Below are positions 14,817 to 23,263 of a stretch of DNA of 47,392 bases, one piece after another (within the stretch, counting starts at the first letter, position 1; each line of letters begins with the position of its first letter). The DNA lies in NCBI GenBank assembly GCA_013698185.1, contig JACCVL010000128.1, positions 1 through 47,392 on the forward strand, written 5' to 3'. The position numbers and the translations under genes were made by a program. The notes under the pieces are model-generated. The model saw only the letters and a list, made by a program, of their open reading frames with translations. It was not told the origin of the DNA and searched no databases. This stretch comes from Nocardioidaceae bacterium. Its GTDB lineage: Bacteria; Actinomycetota; Actinomycetes; Propionibacteriales; Nocardioidaceae.

Positions 14817-16898
14817 GTGTCGCTGCGACGAGCCGATCAGCTCGTCGGGCGCCTGCTCGACGGCCGCTACGACGTGCGCGAACGCATTGCGCGCGGCGGC
14901 ATGGCCACCGTCTACCAGGCCGTGGACACCCGGCTCGACCGGGTGGTGGCGTTGAAGGTCATGCACCGGCACCTGGCCGACGACGACGCATTTGCCGCCC
15001 GCTTCGTCCGGGAGGCCCGTGCCGCCGCCCGGCTCAACCATGCCGGCGTGGTCGCCGTCTTCGACCAGGGCGAGGACGACGGGGCGGTCTACCTGGCGAT
15101 GGAGCTGGTGCCCGGGGGGACCCTCCGCGACGTGGTCCGAGACGAGGCTCCACTGGACCCGGTCCGAGCGGTGACGCTGGTCGAGCAGGTCGCCACTGCG
15201 CTGGCCGCCGCGCACGCCGCCGACATCGTGCACCGTGACGTCAAGCCCGAGAACGTGCTGCTCGGTACCGACGGCTCGGTCAAGGTCGCCGACTTCGGTC
15301 TGGCCCGGGCGCTCGAGAGCGGCGCGGGTCAGAGCACCGCGACCGCGACCAGCGGCCTGCTCATCGGGACGGTGTCCTACCTGGCGCCCGAGCTCGTGCT
15401 GGGCCAGGCCGCGGATGCCCGCAGCGACGTCTACGCCTGCGGCATCATGCTGTACGAGCTGCTCACCGCGGTGAAGCCGCACGGCGGAGACACCCCCATC
15501 CAGGTGGCCTACCAGCACGTCCACGCCGACGTGCCCGCACCGTCGCGGGCAGGCGCCGGTGGCCGGGCCGAGCCGCTGGGCGCCATCCCCGACTACGTCG
15601 ACGCGCTGGTGGCACGGGCGACTGCGCGCGACCGTGACCTGCGTCCCACCGACGCCGGCGTGCTCGTACGCCAGCTGCGGATGGTGCGCTCGGCACTCGT
15701 CCAGGGGCTCGCCGACGACGCAGAGCTCAGCGCCGACCTGCGTCCGCGCCGCAGCGTCGGCGAGAGCGCCGTGCTGGCTGACCCGCCCACAGACGTGCCG
15801 ACCCCCACGCCACTACCCGACGACCGTGAACACACCGTGGTGGTCGCGGCGACGCGCCCGGCATCGCGCTCGGCTAACGGCGCCGCGGTGTCCACCCAGA
15901 CGCTGGACCGCATGCCGGTGCAAGACAGCACCGAGCCGGCTGTCGCACCCGGGCCAGCCGGCGGCTCGACGAGAAGTCGCTACACCGACGCGGGCCGGAT
16001 CGAGGCGCGGCGGCGGCGCCGCCGCGGCCGGCTGCTGCTCGCCATCGTGCTGGTGCTCGCCGTGGCTGCCGGCTCGGCTGGTTGGTGGTTCGGTGTCGGT
16101 CGTTGGAGCGAGACGCCGCGGCTGGTGCAGATGACCCGAAGCGAGGCCGATGTCGCTGCCTCGCGGTCCGGTCTATCCATCGTCGTCAGCGACACGGCGT
16201 ACTCCGAGCGGGTGCCCAAGGGTGCCGTCGTCCGCACCAATCCCTCGCCCGGTGACCGGATCGAGGACGGCGGAACCGTCGGGCTGACCCTGTCGCGGGG
16301 CAAGGAACGGTATCCCGTGCCCGAGCTGGTCGGGCTGACCCGGGCCGAGGCGAGCGACGCGCTCGCGGCCGACAAGCTGGAGGTCGGCGCGATGCGCCGC
16401 GAGTACTCCGAGCGGGTCGACCAGGGCGAGATCATCCGCTCCTCGACCCAGGCCGGCACCAGCGTGCGGCCTGCCACGGCAGTCGACGTATGGGTCAGCC
16501 GCGGACCGCGCCCGATCGACATCGTCGACGTGACCGGCGAGCCGGCCGGCACCGCCGAGTCCACGCTGCGCACGGCTGGCTTCAAGGTGCGCGTCCGTGA
16601 GGCATTCGACGACGGCGTGGCCGACGGCCTGGTGGCCGCGCAGACCCCGTCGAGCGGGTCCGGCGTCCGGGGCCAGGTCGTGCGGTTGGTCGTGTCCAAG
16701 GGTCCGCAGCTGGTCGAGGTCCCCGATGTCAGGGGCGCCGGTGTCGAGGCAGCGCGCGCAGAGCTCAGTCAGGCCGGGTTCACCGTCGAGGAGGAACAGT
16801 CCGAGCTCTACGTCGGGCTCGGCTTCGTGGGCCGACAGTCACCGGCGGGCGGCGAGCTCGCCGCGCCCGGCACCACCGTCGTCATCGGCCTGGTCTGA
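14817..16898 (+). CDS. pknL: PASTA-domain Ser/Thr protein kinase (PknL/PknB type)
   Basis: 693 residues from GTG 14817 (GAGGAG upstream). Kinase domain 17-285: glycine loop IARGGMATVY, Lys47 (VALKV), catalytic HRDVKPEN (Asp141), DFG Asp159, activation loop with several Thr/Ser, and APE-like LAPEL. A Pro/Thr linker leads to a poly-Arg stop and membrane helix (about 404-425). Outside lie four PASTA repeats, beginning near RLVQMTRSEA, YPVPELVGLT, IDIVDVTGEP and LVEVPDVRGA. PASTA repeats sense peptidoglycan fragments or lipid II, and the kinase controls growth and division. Position between idsA2-like and aroG-like genes supports PknL; mycobacterial PknL lacks PASTA repeats, as far as I recall. 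Confidence 0.92.
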   Translation: MSLRRADQLVGRLLDGRYDVRERIARGGMATVYQAVDTRLDRVVALKVMHRHLADDDAFAARFVREARAAARLNHAGVVAVFDQGEDDGAVYLAMELVPGGTLRDVVRDEAPLDPVRAVTLVEQVATALAAAHAADIVHRDVKPENVLLGTDGSVKVADFGLARALESGAGQSTATATSGLLIGTVSYLAPELVLGQAADARSDVYACGIMLYELLTAVKPHGGDTPIQVAYQHVHADVPAPSRAGAGGRAEPLGAIPDYVDALVARATARDRDLRPTDAGVLVRQLRMVRSALVQGLADDAELSADLRPRRSVGESAVLADPPTDVPTPTPLPDDREHTVVVAATRPASRSANGAAVSTQTLDRMPVQDSTEPAVAPGPAGGSTRSRYTDAGRIEARRRRRRGRLLLAIVLVLAVAAGSAGWWFGVGRWSETPRLVQMTRSEADVAASRSGLSIVVSDTAYSERVPKGAVVRTNPSPGDRIEDGGTVGLTLSRGKERYPVPELVGLTRAEASDALAADKLEVGAMRREYSERVDQGEIIRSSTQAGTSVRPATAVDVWVSRGPRPIDIVDVTGEPAGTAESTLRTAGFKVRVREAFDDGVADGLVAAQTPSSGSGVRGQVVRLVVSKGPQLVEVPDVRGAGVEAARAELSQAGFTVEEEQSELYVGLGFVGRQSPAGGELAAPGTTVVIGLV

Positions 16899-16921
16899 GC
16901 GGTGGCGGTTGGCCGCGCTCA
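16896..16921. terminator. Possible bidirectional terminator
   Basis: TGAGCG (16896-16901) and CGCTCA (16916-16921) form a 6-bp stem that contains both stop codons of the convergent kinase and threonine aldolase genes, with a partly paired interior. Stop codons of convergent genes are complementary anyway, so some pairing is expected by default. Confidence 0.3.
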
Positions 16922-17917
16922 GCGGACCAGCGGCGCGAGGACCTCGGCAGCCTTGCGGGCCGCGGACGCGTCGACGTCGAGGTGGGTGACCAGGCGCAGC
17001 GTCCGTGGGCCCACCGCGCTGGTGAGCACGCCCCGCTCGCGGGCATCCGCCACGACCGCAGCCGCGTCGGCGCACGCAACCACGACGATGTTGGTGTCGA
17101 CGTCGGTCGGATCGACCCCGCAGGCCTCGGCCAGGACCCGGGCGTTGGCGTGGTCGTCGGCCAAGCGCTCGACGTGGTGATCCAGCGCGTGCAGCCCGGC
17201 GGCCGCGAGCACGCCCGCCTGCCGCCACCCGCCACCGAGTCGTTTGCGCCACACCCGCGCCTCGGCGACCCGCTCGGCGCTGCCGACCATGAGCGACCCG
17301 ATCGGCGCTCCCAGTCCCTTGGACAAGCAGACCCCGAGCACGTCGGCCACCGCCCCGTAGCCGGCCAGCGGCACCCGGGTGGCGACGTGGGCGTTCCAGA
17401 TCCGGGCCCCGTCGAGGTGCATCGCAAGGCCGTACGCGTCGGCAAGGTCCCGCAGCCCCCGCAGCGCCGCGAGCGGCTGGACGACGCCGCCGGCGAAGTT
17501 GTGGGTGTTCTCCACCGACAGCGCCGCGGTGCGCACCAGGAACGGTCCGAGGTCCGGCGCGACCAGCTGTTCGACCAGCGCACGGTCGACGAGCCCGCGG
17601 GGGTGCCGCCAGGTGCGCGTCGTCACCCCACCGAGCGCCGCGTGGGCGCCCAGCTCGGCGCGCACGATGTGCGCGTCGGCCTCGCACAGCACCTCGGTGC
17701 CGACCGGCACCACCGATCGCACCGCCAGCAGGTTGGCCAGCGAGCCGGTAACGGTGAACAGGGCAGCCTCGTGACCGAACAGCCCCGCGACCCTGTCCTC
17801 CAGCGCTCGTACCGTCGGGTCGTCGCCGTAGACATCGTCACCCACGTCGGCGCGCGCCATCGCGGTGCGCATCGCCTCGGTGGGGCGGGTGATGGTGTCG
17901 CTGCGCAGGTCGATCAC
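16919..17917 (-). CDS. ltaE: Low-specificity L-threonine aldolase
   Basis: 332 residues. MIDLRSDTITRPTEAMRTAM with GDDVYGDDPTV is the family signature; VENTHNFAGG, HLDGARIWN (PLP-binding Asp) and CLSKGLGAPIG (Lys200, Schiff base with PLP) follow. It cleaves threonine or allo-threonine to glycine and acetaldehyde in the cytoplasm. The GTG start at 17917 is preceded by TAGGCT (17924-17929) with a 6-nt gap, consistent with leaderless transcription. Same strand as aroG upstream, 49 nt apart. Confidence 0.93.
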   Translation of the reverse strand: MIDLRSDTITRPTEAMRTAMARADVGDDVYGDDPTVRALEDRVAGLFGHEAALFTVTGSLANLLAVRSVVPVGTEVLCEADAHIVRAELGAHAALGGVTTRTWRHPRGLVDRALVEQLVAPDLGPFLVRTAALSVENTHNFAGGVVQPLAALRGLRDLADAYGLAMHLDGARIWNAHVATRVPLAGYGAVADVLGVCLSKGLGAPIGSLMVGSAERVAEARVWRKRLGGGWRQAGVLAAAGLHALDHHVERLADDHANARVLAEACGVDPTDVDTNIVVVACADAAAVVADARERGVLTSAVGPRTLRLVTHLDVDASAARKAAEVLAPLVR

Positions 17918-17923
17918 CGCGCC

Positions 17924-17929
17924 AGCCTA
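17924..17929 (-). promoter_or_regulatory. -10 element of a leaderless promoter (threonine aldolase)
   Basis: TAGGCT on the minus strand ends six bases before the GTG start. No ribosome-binding site is present. Confidence 0.55.
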
Positions 17930-17966
17930 TTGACGTGGGCAGCCGGGGTCGCACCGCGGCCGGGTG

Positions 17967-19301
17967 TCAGTGCGCGCGCAGCATCTCCGCGACCAGGAAC
18001 GCCAGCTCGAGGCTCTGGGCCCGGTTCAGCCGGGGGTCGCACAGTGTCTCGTACCGGTTCACCAGGTCCCCGGCCCCCAGCGCCGCCCCGCCGCCGAGAC
18101 ACTCGGTGACGTCGTCGCCGGTCAGCTCGACGTGCAGACCACCCGGCCAGGTGCCAAGCGCCCGGTGCACCTCGAAGAAGCCCCGCACCTCGTCGATCAC
18201 CGCCTCGAAGTCGCGGGTCTTGTAGCCGTTGGCCGTCTCGTAGGTGTTGCCGTGCATCGGGTCGCACACCCATGCTGCGCCCACACCCGCCGCCTGCACC
18301 TTGGCGATCAGGTCAGGCAGCACGTCGCGGACCCGGCCGGCACCCATGCGGGTCACGAACGTCAGCCGTCCCGGCTCGCGGTCGGGGTCGAGCCGCTCCG
18401 CCAGGGCGATCGCCGCGTCAGGGGTGACCGTCGGCCCGAGCTTGACCCCGATCGGGTTGCGCACCCGCGAGAGCAGCTCGACGTGGGCGCCGTCGAGCTG
18501 GCGGGTGCGCTCGCCGACCCACACGAAGTGCCCGGAGACGTCGTACGGCGTCTGGGTGCGGGAGTCGATGCGCGTCATCGCATGCTCGTACTCCAGCAAC
18601 AGCGCCTCGTGGGAGGAGTAGAACTCCACCGAGTGGAACTCGTCCATGTCCAGACCGCAGGCGGCCATGAACGCCAGTGCCCGGTCGATCTCAGCGCCGA
18701 TCTGCTCGTAACGCTCCCCCACCGGGCTGGTGCGCACGAAGTCGGTGTTCCAGACGTGCACCTGGCGCAGGTCGGCGTAACCACCGGTCACGAACGCGCG
18801 AGTGAGGTTGAGCGTCGCGGCCGAGGCGTTGTAGACGTCGAGCAGCCGGCGCGGGTCAGGAGTGCGCGACTCCAGCGTGAACGAATGGCCGTTAACCGCA
18901 TCGCCCCGGTACGCCGGCAGGGTGACCCCGTCGCGGGTCTCGGAGTCCGATGACCGTGGCTTGGCGTACTGACCGGCGATCCGGCCGACCTTGACCACCG
19001 GCACCGACGCGGCGTAGGACAGCACGACCGCCATCGACAGCAGCACCTGCAGCTTGTTGCGGACGTCATCGGCGCCGACGCCGTCGAAGGTCTCGGCACA
19101 GTCGCCGCCCTGCAGCAGGAACGCCTCACCCCGGGCGACGGCGGCCAGTCGCTCGCGCAGCGCATCGCACTCGCCGGCGAACACCAGCGGCGGCTGCCGT
19201 CGCAGCCGCTCGACCACCTCGTCGCGCGCGGCGGGATCGGGCCACCGCGGCTGCTGGGCCGCACCGAGGGACCTCAGATCGGTCAGGGAGGGAATCGCCA
19301 C
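17967..19301 (-). CDS. aroG: Class II 3-deoxy-7-phosphoheptulonate (DAHP) synthase
   Basis: 444 residues. The metal-binding motif LLQGGDCAETF (Cys68), KVGRIAGQYAKPRS, DAVNGHSF, VGERTRQLDGAHVELLSRV, IGVKLGPTVTPD and WVCDPMHGNTYE identify the class II enzyme, which joins PEP and erythrose 4-phosphate in the first step of the shikimate pathway. The ATG-equivalent start is GTG 19301 preceded by TACGCT (19308-19313) at 6 nt. In mycobacteria the orthologue (Rv2178c) also lies close to pknL. Such enzymes are feedback-inhibited by aromatic amino acids. Confidence 0.96.
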   Translation of the reverse strand: MAIPSLTDLRSLGAAQQPRWPDPAARDEVVERLRRQPPLVFAGECDALRERLAAVARGEAFLLQGGDCAETFDGVGADDVRNKLQVLLSMAVVLSYAASVPVVKVGRIAGQYAKPRSSDSETRDGVTLPAYRGDAVNGHSFTLESRTPDPRRLLDVYNASAATLNLTRAFVTGGYADLRQVHVWNTDFVRTSPVGERYEQIGAEIDRALAFMAACGLDMDEFHSVEFYSSHEALLLEYEHAMTRIDSRTQTPYDVSGHFVWVGERTRQLDGAHVELLSRVRNPIGVKLGPTVTPDAAIALAERLDPDREPGRLTFVTRMGAGRVRDVLPDLIAKVQAAGVGAAWVCDPMHGNTYETANGYKTRDFEAVIDEVRGFFEVHRALGTWPGGLHVELTGDDVTECLGGGAALGAGDLVNRYETLCDPRLNRAQSLELAFLVAEMLRAH

Positions 19302-19307
19302 CCCCTC

Positions 19308-19313
19308 AGCGTA
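19308..19313 (-). promoter_or_regulatory. -10 element of a leaderless promoter (DAHP synthase)
   Basis: TACGCT on the minus strand, six bases before the GTG start; no Shine-Dalgarno sequence. It gives aroG its own promoter within the pfkA-aroG-ltaE run. Confidence 0.55.
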
Positions 19314-19363
19314 CGGAACGCCGGCCGGCGCTCGGCGGCGCGCCCAGCCACCGGTCGAACCCG

Positions 19364-20389
19364 TCAGCCGAAGAGCACCTCGGCCTCCTCGTACAGCTCC
19401 GGGCGAACGGTCTTGAGCTCGCCGGTGCCCTCCGCAAGCGGCACCCGCACGATGTCGGTGCCGCGCAGCGCCACCATCGACCCGAAGGCGCGCTCATGCA
19501 CCGCCTGGGCAGCGTGCAGACCGAAACGGGTCGCGAGCCACCGGTCGAAGGCGGTCGGCGTGCCACCGCGCTGCACGTGCCCGAGCACGACCGCGCGGGC
19601 CTCCTCGCCGGTCCGGCTCTCGATCTCCTTGGCCAGCCGGTCACCAACGCCACCGAGGCGGACGTGACCGAAGGCGTCGGTCTCCTCGGCCAGCTGCTGC
19701 ATGGTCCCCTCGGCCGGGGTGGCGCCCTCGGCCACCACGATGATCGGGGAGTAGCGGGTGGCAAAGCGGCTCTTGACCTGGGCGCAGACCTTCTCGATGT
19801 CGAAGGGGCGCTCGGGGATCAAGATGATGTTGGCGCCGCCGGCGAGCCCCGAGTGCAGGGCGATCCAGCCGGCATGGCGGCCCATGACCTCCACGACCAG
19901 CACCCGGTGGTGTGACTCCGCGGTGGTGTGCAACCTGTCGATGGCTTCCATAGCGATGTTGACCGCGGTGTCGAAGCCGAAGGTGAAGTCGGTCCCGGAC
20001 AGGTCGTTGTCGATCGTCTTGGGCACTCCCACCACGTCGACTCCGAGCTCGGCAAGCTTGGTCGCCACGCCCAGGGTGTCCTCACCTCCGATCGCGACCA
20101 GCGCGTCGCAACCGTTGGCCGCGACGTTGTCCTTGATGGTCTCGACGCCCCGATCCAGCGTGAAGGGGTTGGTGCGGGACGAGCCGAGGATGGTGCCACC
20201 ACGGGGCAGGATGCCGCGCACCTGGTCGATGCCCAGTGGCACGGTGTCGTTCTCCAGCGGTCCCCGCCAGCCGTCGCGGAATCCGACGAACTCCATCCCG
20301 TACTCCTTCACCCCCCGGCGCACCACTGCGCGGATCACCGCGTTAAGACCCGGGCAGTCGCCCCCACCTGTCAGCACGCCAACTCGCAT
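19364..20389 (-). CDS. pfkA: 6-phosphofructokinase, group III, with PPi-type residues
   Basis: 341 residues from ATG 20387-20389; the frame continues to 20497 but the conserved start is MRVGVLTGGGDCPGLNAVIR. Key residues, which happen to match E. coli numbering: GGEDT with Asp104 where ATP enzymes have Gly, and PKTIDND with Lys124 and catalytic Asp127/Asp129. From the family literature, Asp104 blocks the ATP alpha-phosphate and together with Lys124 marks pyrophosphate-dependent enzymes such as those of Amycolatopsis methanolica and propionibacteria. It phosphorylates fructose 6-phosphate, probably with PPi and reversibly. Located upstream of aroG on the same strand. Confidence 0.9.
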   Translation of the reverse strand: MRVGVLTGGGDCPGLNAVIRAVVRRGVKEYGMEFVGFRDGWRGPLENDTVPLGIDQVRGILPRGGTILGSSRTNPFTLDRGVETIKDNVAANGCDALVAIGGEDTLGVATKLAELGVDVVGVPKTIDNDLSGTDFTFGFDTAVNIAMEAIDRLHTTAESHHRVLVVEVMGRHAGWIALHSGLAGGANIILIPERPFDIEKVCAQVKSRFATRYSPIIVVAEGATPAEGTMQQLAEETDAFGHVRLGGVGDRLAKEIESRTGEEARAVVLGHVQRGGTPTAFDRWLATRFGLHAAQAVHERAFGSMVALRGTDIVRVPLAEGTGELKTVRPELYEEAEVLFG

Positions 20390-20481
20390 GGTGCACAGCC
20401 AACCACGCTGCCGGTCCGCACCGGCGCGCATCCCCGGAAACCGGACGGCGTCGGGTGCCTCCCGCTGCGCCGCACCCCACG

Positions 20482-20487
20482 TACGCT
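20482..20487 (+). promoter_or_regulatory. -10 element of a leaderless promoter (DUF1028 gene)
   Basis: TACGCT ends eight bases before the ATG at 20496, with no ribosome site between; divergent from pfkA. Confidence 0.5.
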
Positions 20488-20495
20488 TGCCGGCC

Positions 20496-21323
20496 ATGAC
20501 GTTCTCGATCGTGGCCCGCAGCGCCGACGGCCGCAGCGCCGGCGTGGCCGTGGCGTCGAAGTTCCTGGCCGTGGGGAGCGCGGTGCCCGCCGCGCGCTAC
20601 GGGGTCGGTGCCATCGCGACCCAGGCCTTCGCCAACACGCTGTACAAGCGCAACGGTCTGGCGTTGCTGGCCGAGGGGCGCTCCGCGGACGAGACCGTTG
20701 CGGCGCTGCTGGGGCGAGACGAGGGCCGCGAGTCCCGGCAGGTCGGCGTGGTCGATGCCGTGGGGCGCGCCGCGACGTGGACCGGCACGGAGTGCATGGA
20801 CTGGGCCGGCGGCGTCACCGGCGACGGCTACGCCATCCAGGGCAACATCCTCACCGGTGCCGAGGTCGTGACAGCGATGGAGCAGGCCTGGCTCGTCGGA
20901 GCGTCCCGGCCGCTGCCCGAGCGCATGCTCGGCGCCCTGGCCGCCGGCGACCGAGCTGGCGGCGACCAGCGAGGCCGACAGAGCGCCGCGCTGCTCGTCG
21001 TCGCTGATTCCGGCGGCTACACCCCCGGCGACGACCTCGCCTGCGACCTGCGGGTCGACGACCACGGCGACCCGGTCACCGAGCTGGCCAGGCTGCTGGA
21101 TCTGCACCACGGGTACTTCGACGCACCCGCTGAGGACCAGCTGCTGGCGCTCGAGGGCGAGCTGGCGGCGGAGGTGGCCCGGCTGCTCACCGCGGTCGGC
21201 CACGACGACCTCGACAGCTGGGCCGGGGTCGAGAACTACGAGCTGCGAGTGCGGCCCGGTCGTATCGACACCTTCGTGCTCGAACGGCTGCGAGAAGCAG
21301 CCGAGGCGGCGGTGCCGCGATGA
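20496..21323 (+). CDS. DUF1028 family protein (Ntn-hydrolase-like)
   Basis: 275 residues from ATG 20496; the long frame upstream is a shadow of pfkA. The family signature is MTFSIVARSADGRSAGVAVASKF..GSAVPAARYGVGAIATQAFAN, then GRAATWTGTECMDWAGGVTGDGYAIQGNIL. DUF1028 proteins share the Ntn-hydrolase fold and occur near peptide or amide degradation genes; the exact reaction is not established. A C-terminal extension (DHGDPVTELARLLDLHHGYFD) resembles the peptidoglycan-binding-like tail found in many members. It ends in an ATGA overlap with the following membrane protein gene, implying translational coupling. Confidence 0.85.
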   Translation: MTFSIVARSADGRSAGVAVASKFLAVGSAVPAARYGVGAIATQAFANTLYKRNGLALLAEGRSADETVAALLGRDEGRESRQVGVVDAVGRAATWTGTECMDWAGGVTGDGYAIQGNILTGAEVVTAMEQAWLVGASRPLPERMLGALAAGDRAGGDQRGRQSAALLVVADSGGYTPGDDLACDLRVDDHGDPVTELARLLDLHHGYFDAPAEDQLLALEGELAAEVARLLTAVGHDDLDSWAGVENYELRVRPGRIDTFVLERLREAAEAAVPR

Positions 21324-21919
21324 GTACGTGGCCGCGTAGCCGTCGCTCGCTCGTGCTCGCCGTGGCGCTGCCGGGTTTGCTGATCGGCACGATCGGCATC
21401 TTCCACCCCGCCCACCTCACCGACTCCTCGGCGCAGCAGTGGCTGGACCTGCACGTCGTGCTGCTGCCGCTGTTCCCGCTGATGGCGCTGGGGCCGTGGC
21501 TGCTGGCCCGGCAGGCGGGCGCCGTCGCGGGCTGGGCCGCGCTGGTCCTGGGCTACGTCTTCGCGATGTTCTACACCGGTCTCGATCTGGTCGCCGGCGC
21601 AGCGGCCGGCGCGCTCACGCTGGCCGGATCCGCCGGGGTCAACACCATGTACGGGCTGGGCAACGACCTGGCCGAGGTCGGGGTGTGGGCGCACCTGGCC
21701 GCCGCCGTTTTCGTGTCGGGGTTGGTCGGGGCCAGGGCCGGAGGTAGGGCGCTGCCGGGGATGTTGCTGGTGATCGCAGCGTCGGTGTCGTTCCTCGACA
21801 GCCACATCTACTGGCCGGGCGGCGTGGTCACGATGTACGCCCTGGCGCTCGGCTGGGCGGCGTTGGCGGCCGTCGTGCCGCTGCGCGAGTCGCCACCGGC
21901 TCGCGCCGACGCAGCCTGA
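21320..21919 (+). CDS. Hypothetical membrane protein coupled to DUF1028
   Basis: 199 residues, start ATG sharing ATGA with the DUF1028 stop. About six hydrophobic segments (for example LVLAVALPGLLIGTIGIF, LDLHVVLLPLFPLMALGPWLLA, GWAALVLGYVFAMFYTGLDLVAGAAAGAL, VGVWAHLAAAVFVSGLVGA, GMLLVIAASVSFLD, VVTMYALALGWAALAAVVPL). It contains GNDLAEVGVWAH and SHIYWPGGVVTM, which may be conserved polar sites, but I do not recognise a family. Small integral membrane protein of unknown function in a two-gene operon. Confidence 0.75.
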   Translation: MSTWPRSRRSLVLAVALPGLLIGTIGIFHPAHLTDSSAQQWLDLHVVLLPLFPLMALGPWLLARQAGAVAGWAALVLGYVFAMFYTGLDLVAGAAAGALTLAGSAGVNTMYGLGNDLAEVGVWAHLAAAVFVSGLVGARAGGRALPGMLLVIAASVSFLDSHIYWPGGVVTMYALALGWAALAAVVPLRESPPARADAA

Positions 21920-21940
21920 TCGAGTCCGATCGTGACCGGC

Positions 21941-22666
21941 TCACGCTGCTTCGGCGCTCGCGGTCCCGGGCGGCTCCGGGTCGTGCTTGGCAGCGCCCGA
22001 GGCCATGCCCTTGACGGCGTAGGCATCGACGTACTCCTGGCCGGACAGCTCCATGATCTCGTACATGATCTCGTCGGTGATGGCCCGCAGGATGTAGCGG
22101 TCGCTCTCCATCCCTTGGTAGCGCGAGAAGTCCAGCGGCCGCCCGAATCGCACGTGCGGGCTGTGCAGCCGGCCGAACTTCTTGCCCGGTGGCGCGACGA
22201 CGTCGGTGCCGATCACGGCCACCGGCACCACCGGAACCTTGGCCTCCAGGGCCAGCCGCGCCACCCCGGTACGCCCTCGGAACAGCCGACCGTCCGGAGA
22301 CCTGGTGCCCTCGGGATAGATGCCGAACAGGTTGCCGTTGCGCAGGATTTTCAAGCCGGTACGCATCGCCCCCTCGGCCGACTTGCCACTGCTGCGGTCG
22401 ATCGGCACCTGGCCGGCGCCGGAGAAGAAGGTGCGCTGCAGCCAGCCCTTGACCCCGGGGCCTTGGAAGTACTCCGCCTTGACCACGAAGGTGACCCGGC
22501 GCGGGATGACCAGCGGCATGAACAGCCAGTCGGCATAACTGAGGTGGTTGCTGGCAAGGATGGCCGCGCCGGTGGCCGGCACGTGATCGGCACCCTCGAC
22601 GTGCGGACGGAACACCGTCTTGAGCAGCGGGCCGACAACAACCCATTTCAGCACCCAGTAGAACAC
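21941..22666 (-). CDS. Lysophospholipid acyltransferase (PlsC family)
   Basis: 241 residues from GTG 22664-22666. NHLSYAD (His41, Asp46) is the catalytic HX4D motif and YPEGTRS (117-123) binds the glycerol phosphate. It acylates 1-acylglycerol-3-phosphate or a related lysolipid at the membrane during phospholipid synthesis. The syntenic mycobacterial gene is Rv2182c. A TAGGCT box on the minus strand at 22707-22712 could be its -10, overlapping a plus-strand TACTGC of the neighbouring gene. GGAGG lies 12 bases before the start. Confidence 0.92.
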   Translation of the reverse strand: MFYWVLKWVVVGPLLKTVFRPHVEGADHVPATGAAILASNHLSYADWLFMPLVIPRRVTFVVKAEYFQGPGVKGWLQRTFFSGAGQVPIDRSSGKSAEGAMRTGLKILRNGNLFGIYPEGTRSPDGRLFRGRTGVARLALEAKVPVVPVAVIGTDVVAPPGKKFGRLHSPHVRFGRPLDFSRYQGMESDRYILRAITDEIMYEIMELSGQEYVDAYAVKGMASGAAKHDPEPPGTASAEAA

Positions 22667-22742
22667 CCGGCTTCTCGCCCTCCGATCGCCCCGACTCGTG
22701 GTCGGCAGCCTACTGCCTTGCGGAGCGTGCGACGATGGCGTC

Positions 22743-23189
22743 GTGTCCGGTGACGATGCGCGCGACGAGGCTCTCGACGACGCGTGGGCCCGGATCGTCG
22801 CCGGCTACGACCAGCAGATCGATGACGCCGACCGGGTCGGTCACCGCCGGCCGAGTCGCGGCGCCGACGACGCACCGGACGAGGCGCAGGGCGCCGGGGC
22901 TGACGTCGAGACGGCGCTGCAATACCAGCCGGCGCCATGGGACGACGAGGGGCACTACGTCCCACCGCCACCGCCACCGCTGCCCCGCCCCAGAGGCGCG
23001 GCCGGGCTCGCCTGGGCCGGGGTGGCCGGCGGGCCGCTCGTCGTGTTCGTGGCGGCCGCGCTGGGCTGGACGCTGTCCACCCTGCTGATGTCGGGGTGCG
23101 TACTGGGCTTCGTGGGCGGCATCGTCTTCCTCATCATGAGCATCGACGACGACAAACGCGACGGTTGGGACGACGGCGCCCAGATCTGA
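22743..23189 (+). CDS. Hypothetical protein with Pro-rich segment and two membrane helices
   Basis: 148 residues from GTG 22743 (VSGDDARDEALDDAWARIVAGYD); the frame opens slightly upstream without a better start. An acidic N-terminal region is followed by a proline run, HYVPPPPPPLPRPRG, then two helices (LAWAGVAGGPLVVFVAAALGWTL and MSGCVLGFVGGIVFLIMSI) and a short acidic tail with DDDKRDGWDDGAQI. Proteins of this layout are common and uncharacterised in actinobacteria (often named DUF308-like). GACGAT at 22730-22735 would allow a nearly leaderless transcript. Function unknown. Confidence 0.7.
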   Translation: MSGDDARDEALDDAWARIVAGYDQQIDDADRVGHRRPSRGADDAPDEAQGAGADVETALQYQPAPWDDEGHYVPPPPPPLPRPRGAAGLAWAGVAGGPLVVFVAAALGWTLSTLLMSGCVLGFVGGIVFLIMSIDDDKRDGWDDGAQI

Positions 23190-23263
23190 GCGGACCGGTC
23201 GGCGCGCCACCCGGTGCCGATACTGTCCGCAGCAGCGTCCGTCCCCACAGTCGAGGAGCAGTT

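Noticed and set aside
14817-16898. PASTA kinase as a novel architecture
   Set aside because: Kinase, membrane helix and four PASTA repeats are the standard PknB-type layout.
16896-16921. Convergent stop-codon hairpins as a special terminator class (also 44885-44899)
   Set aside because: TGA stops of convergent genes are complementary by definition, so weak stems there are expected by chance; listed only as low-confidence terminators.
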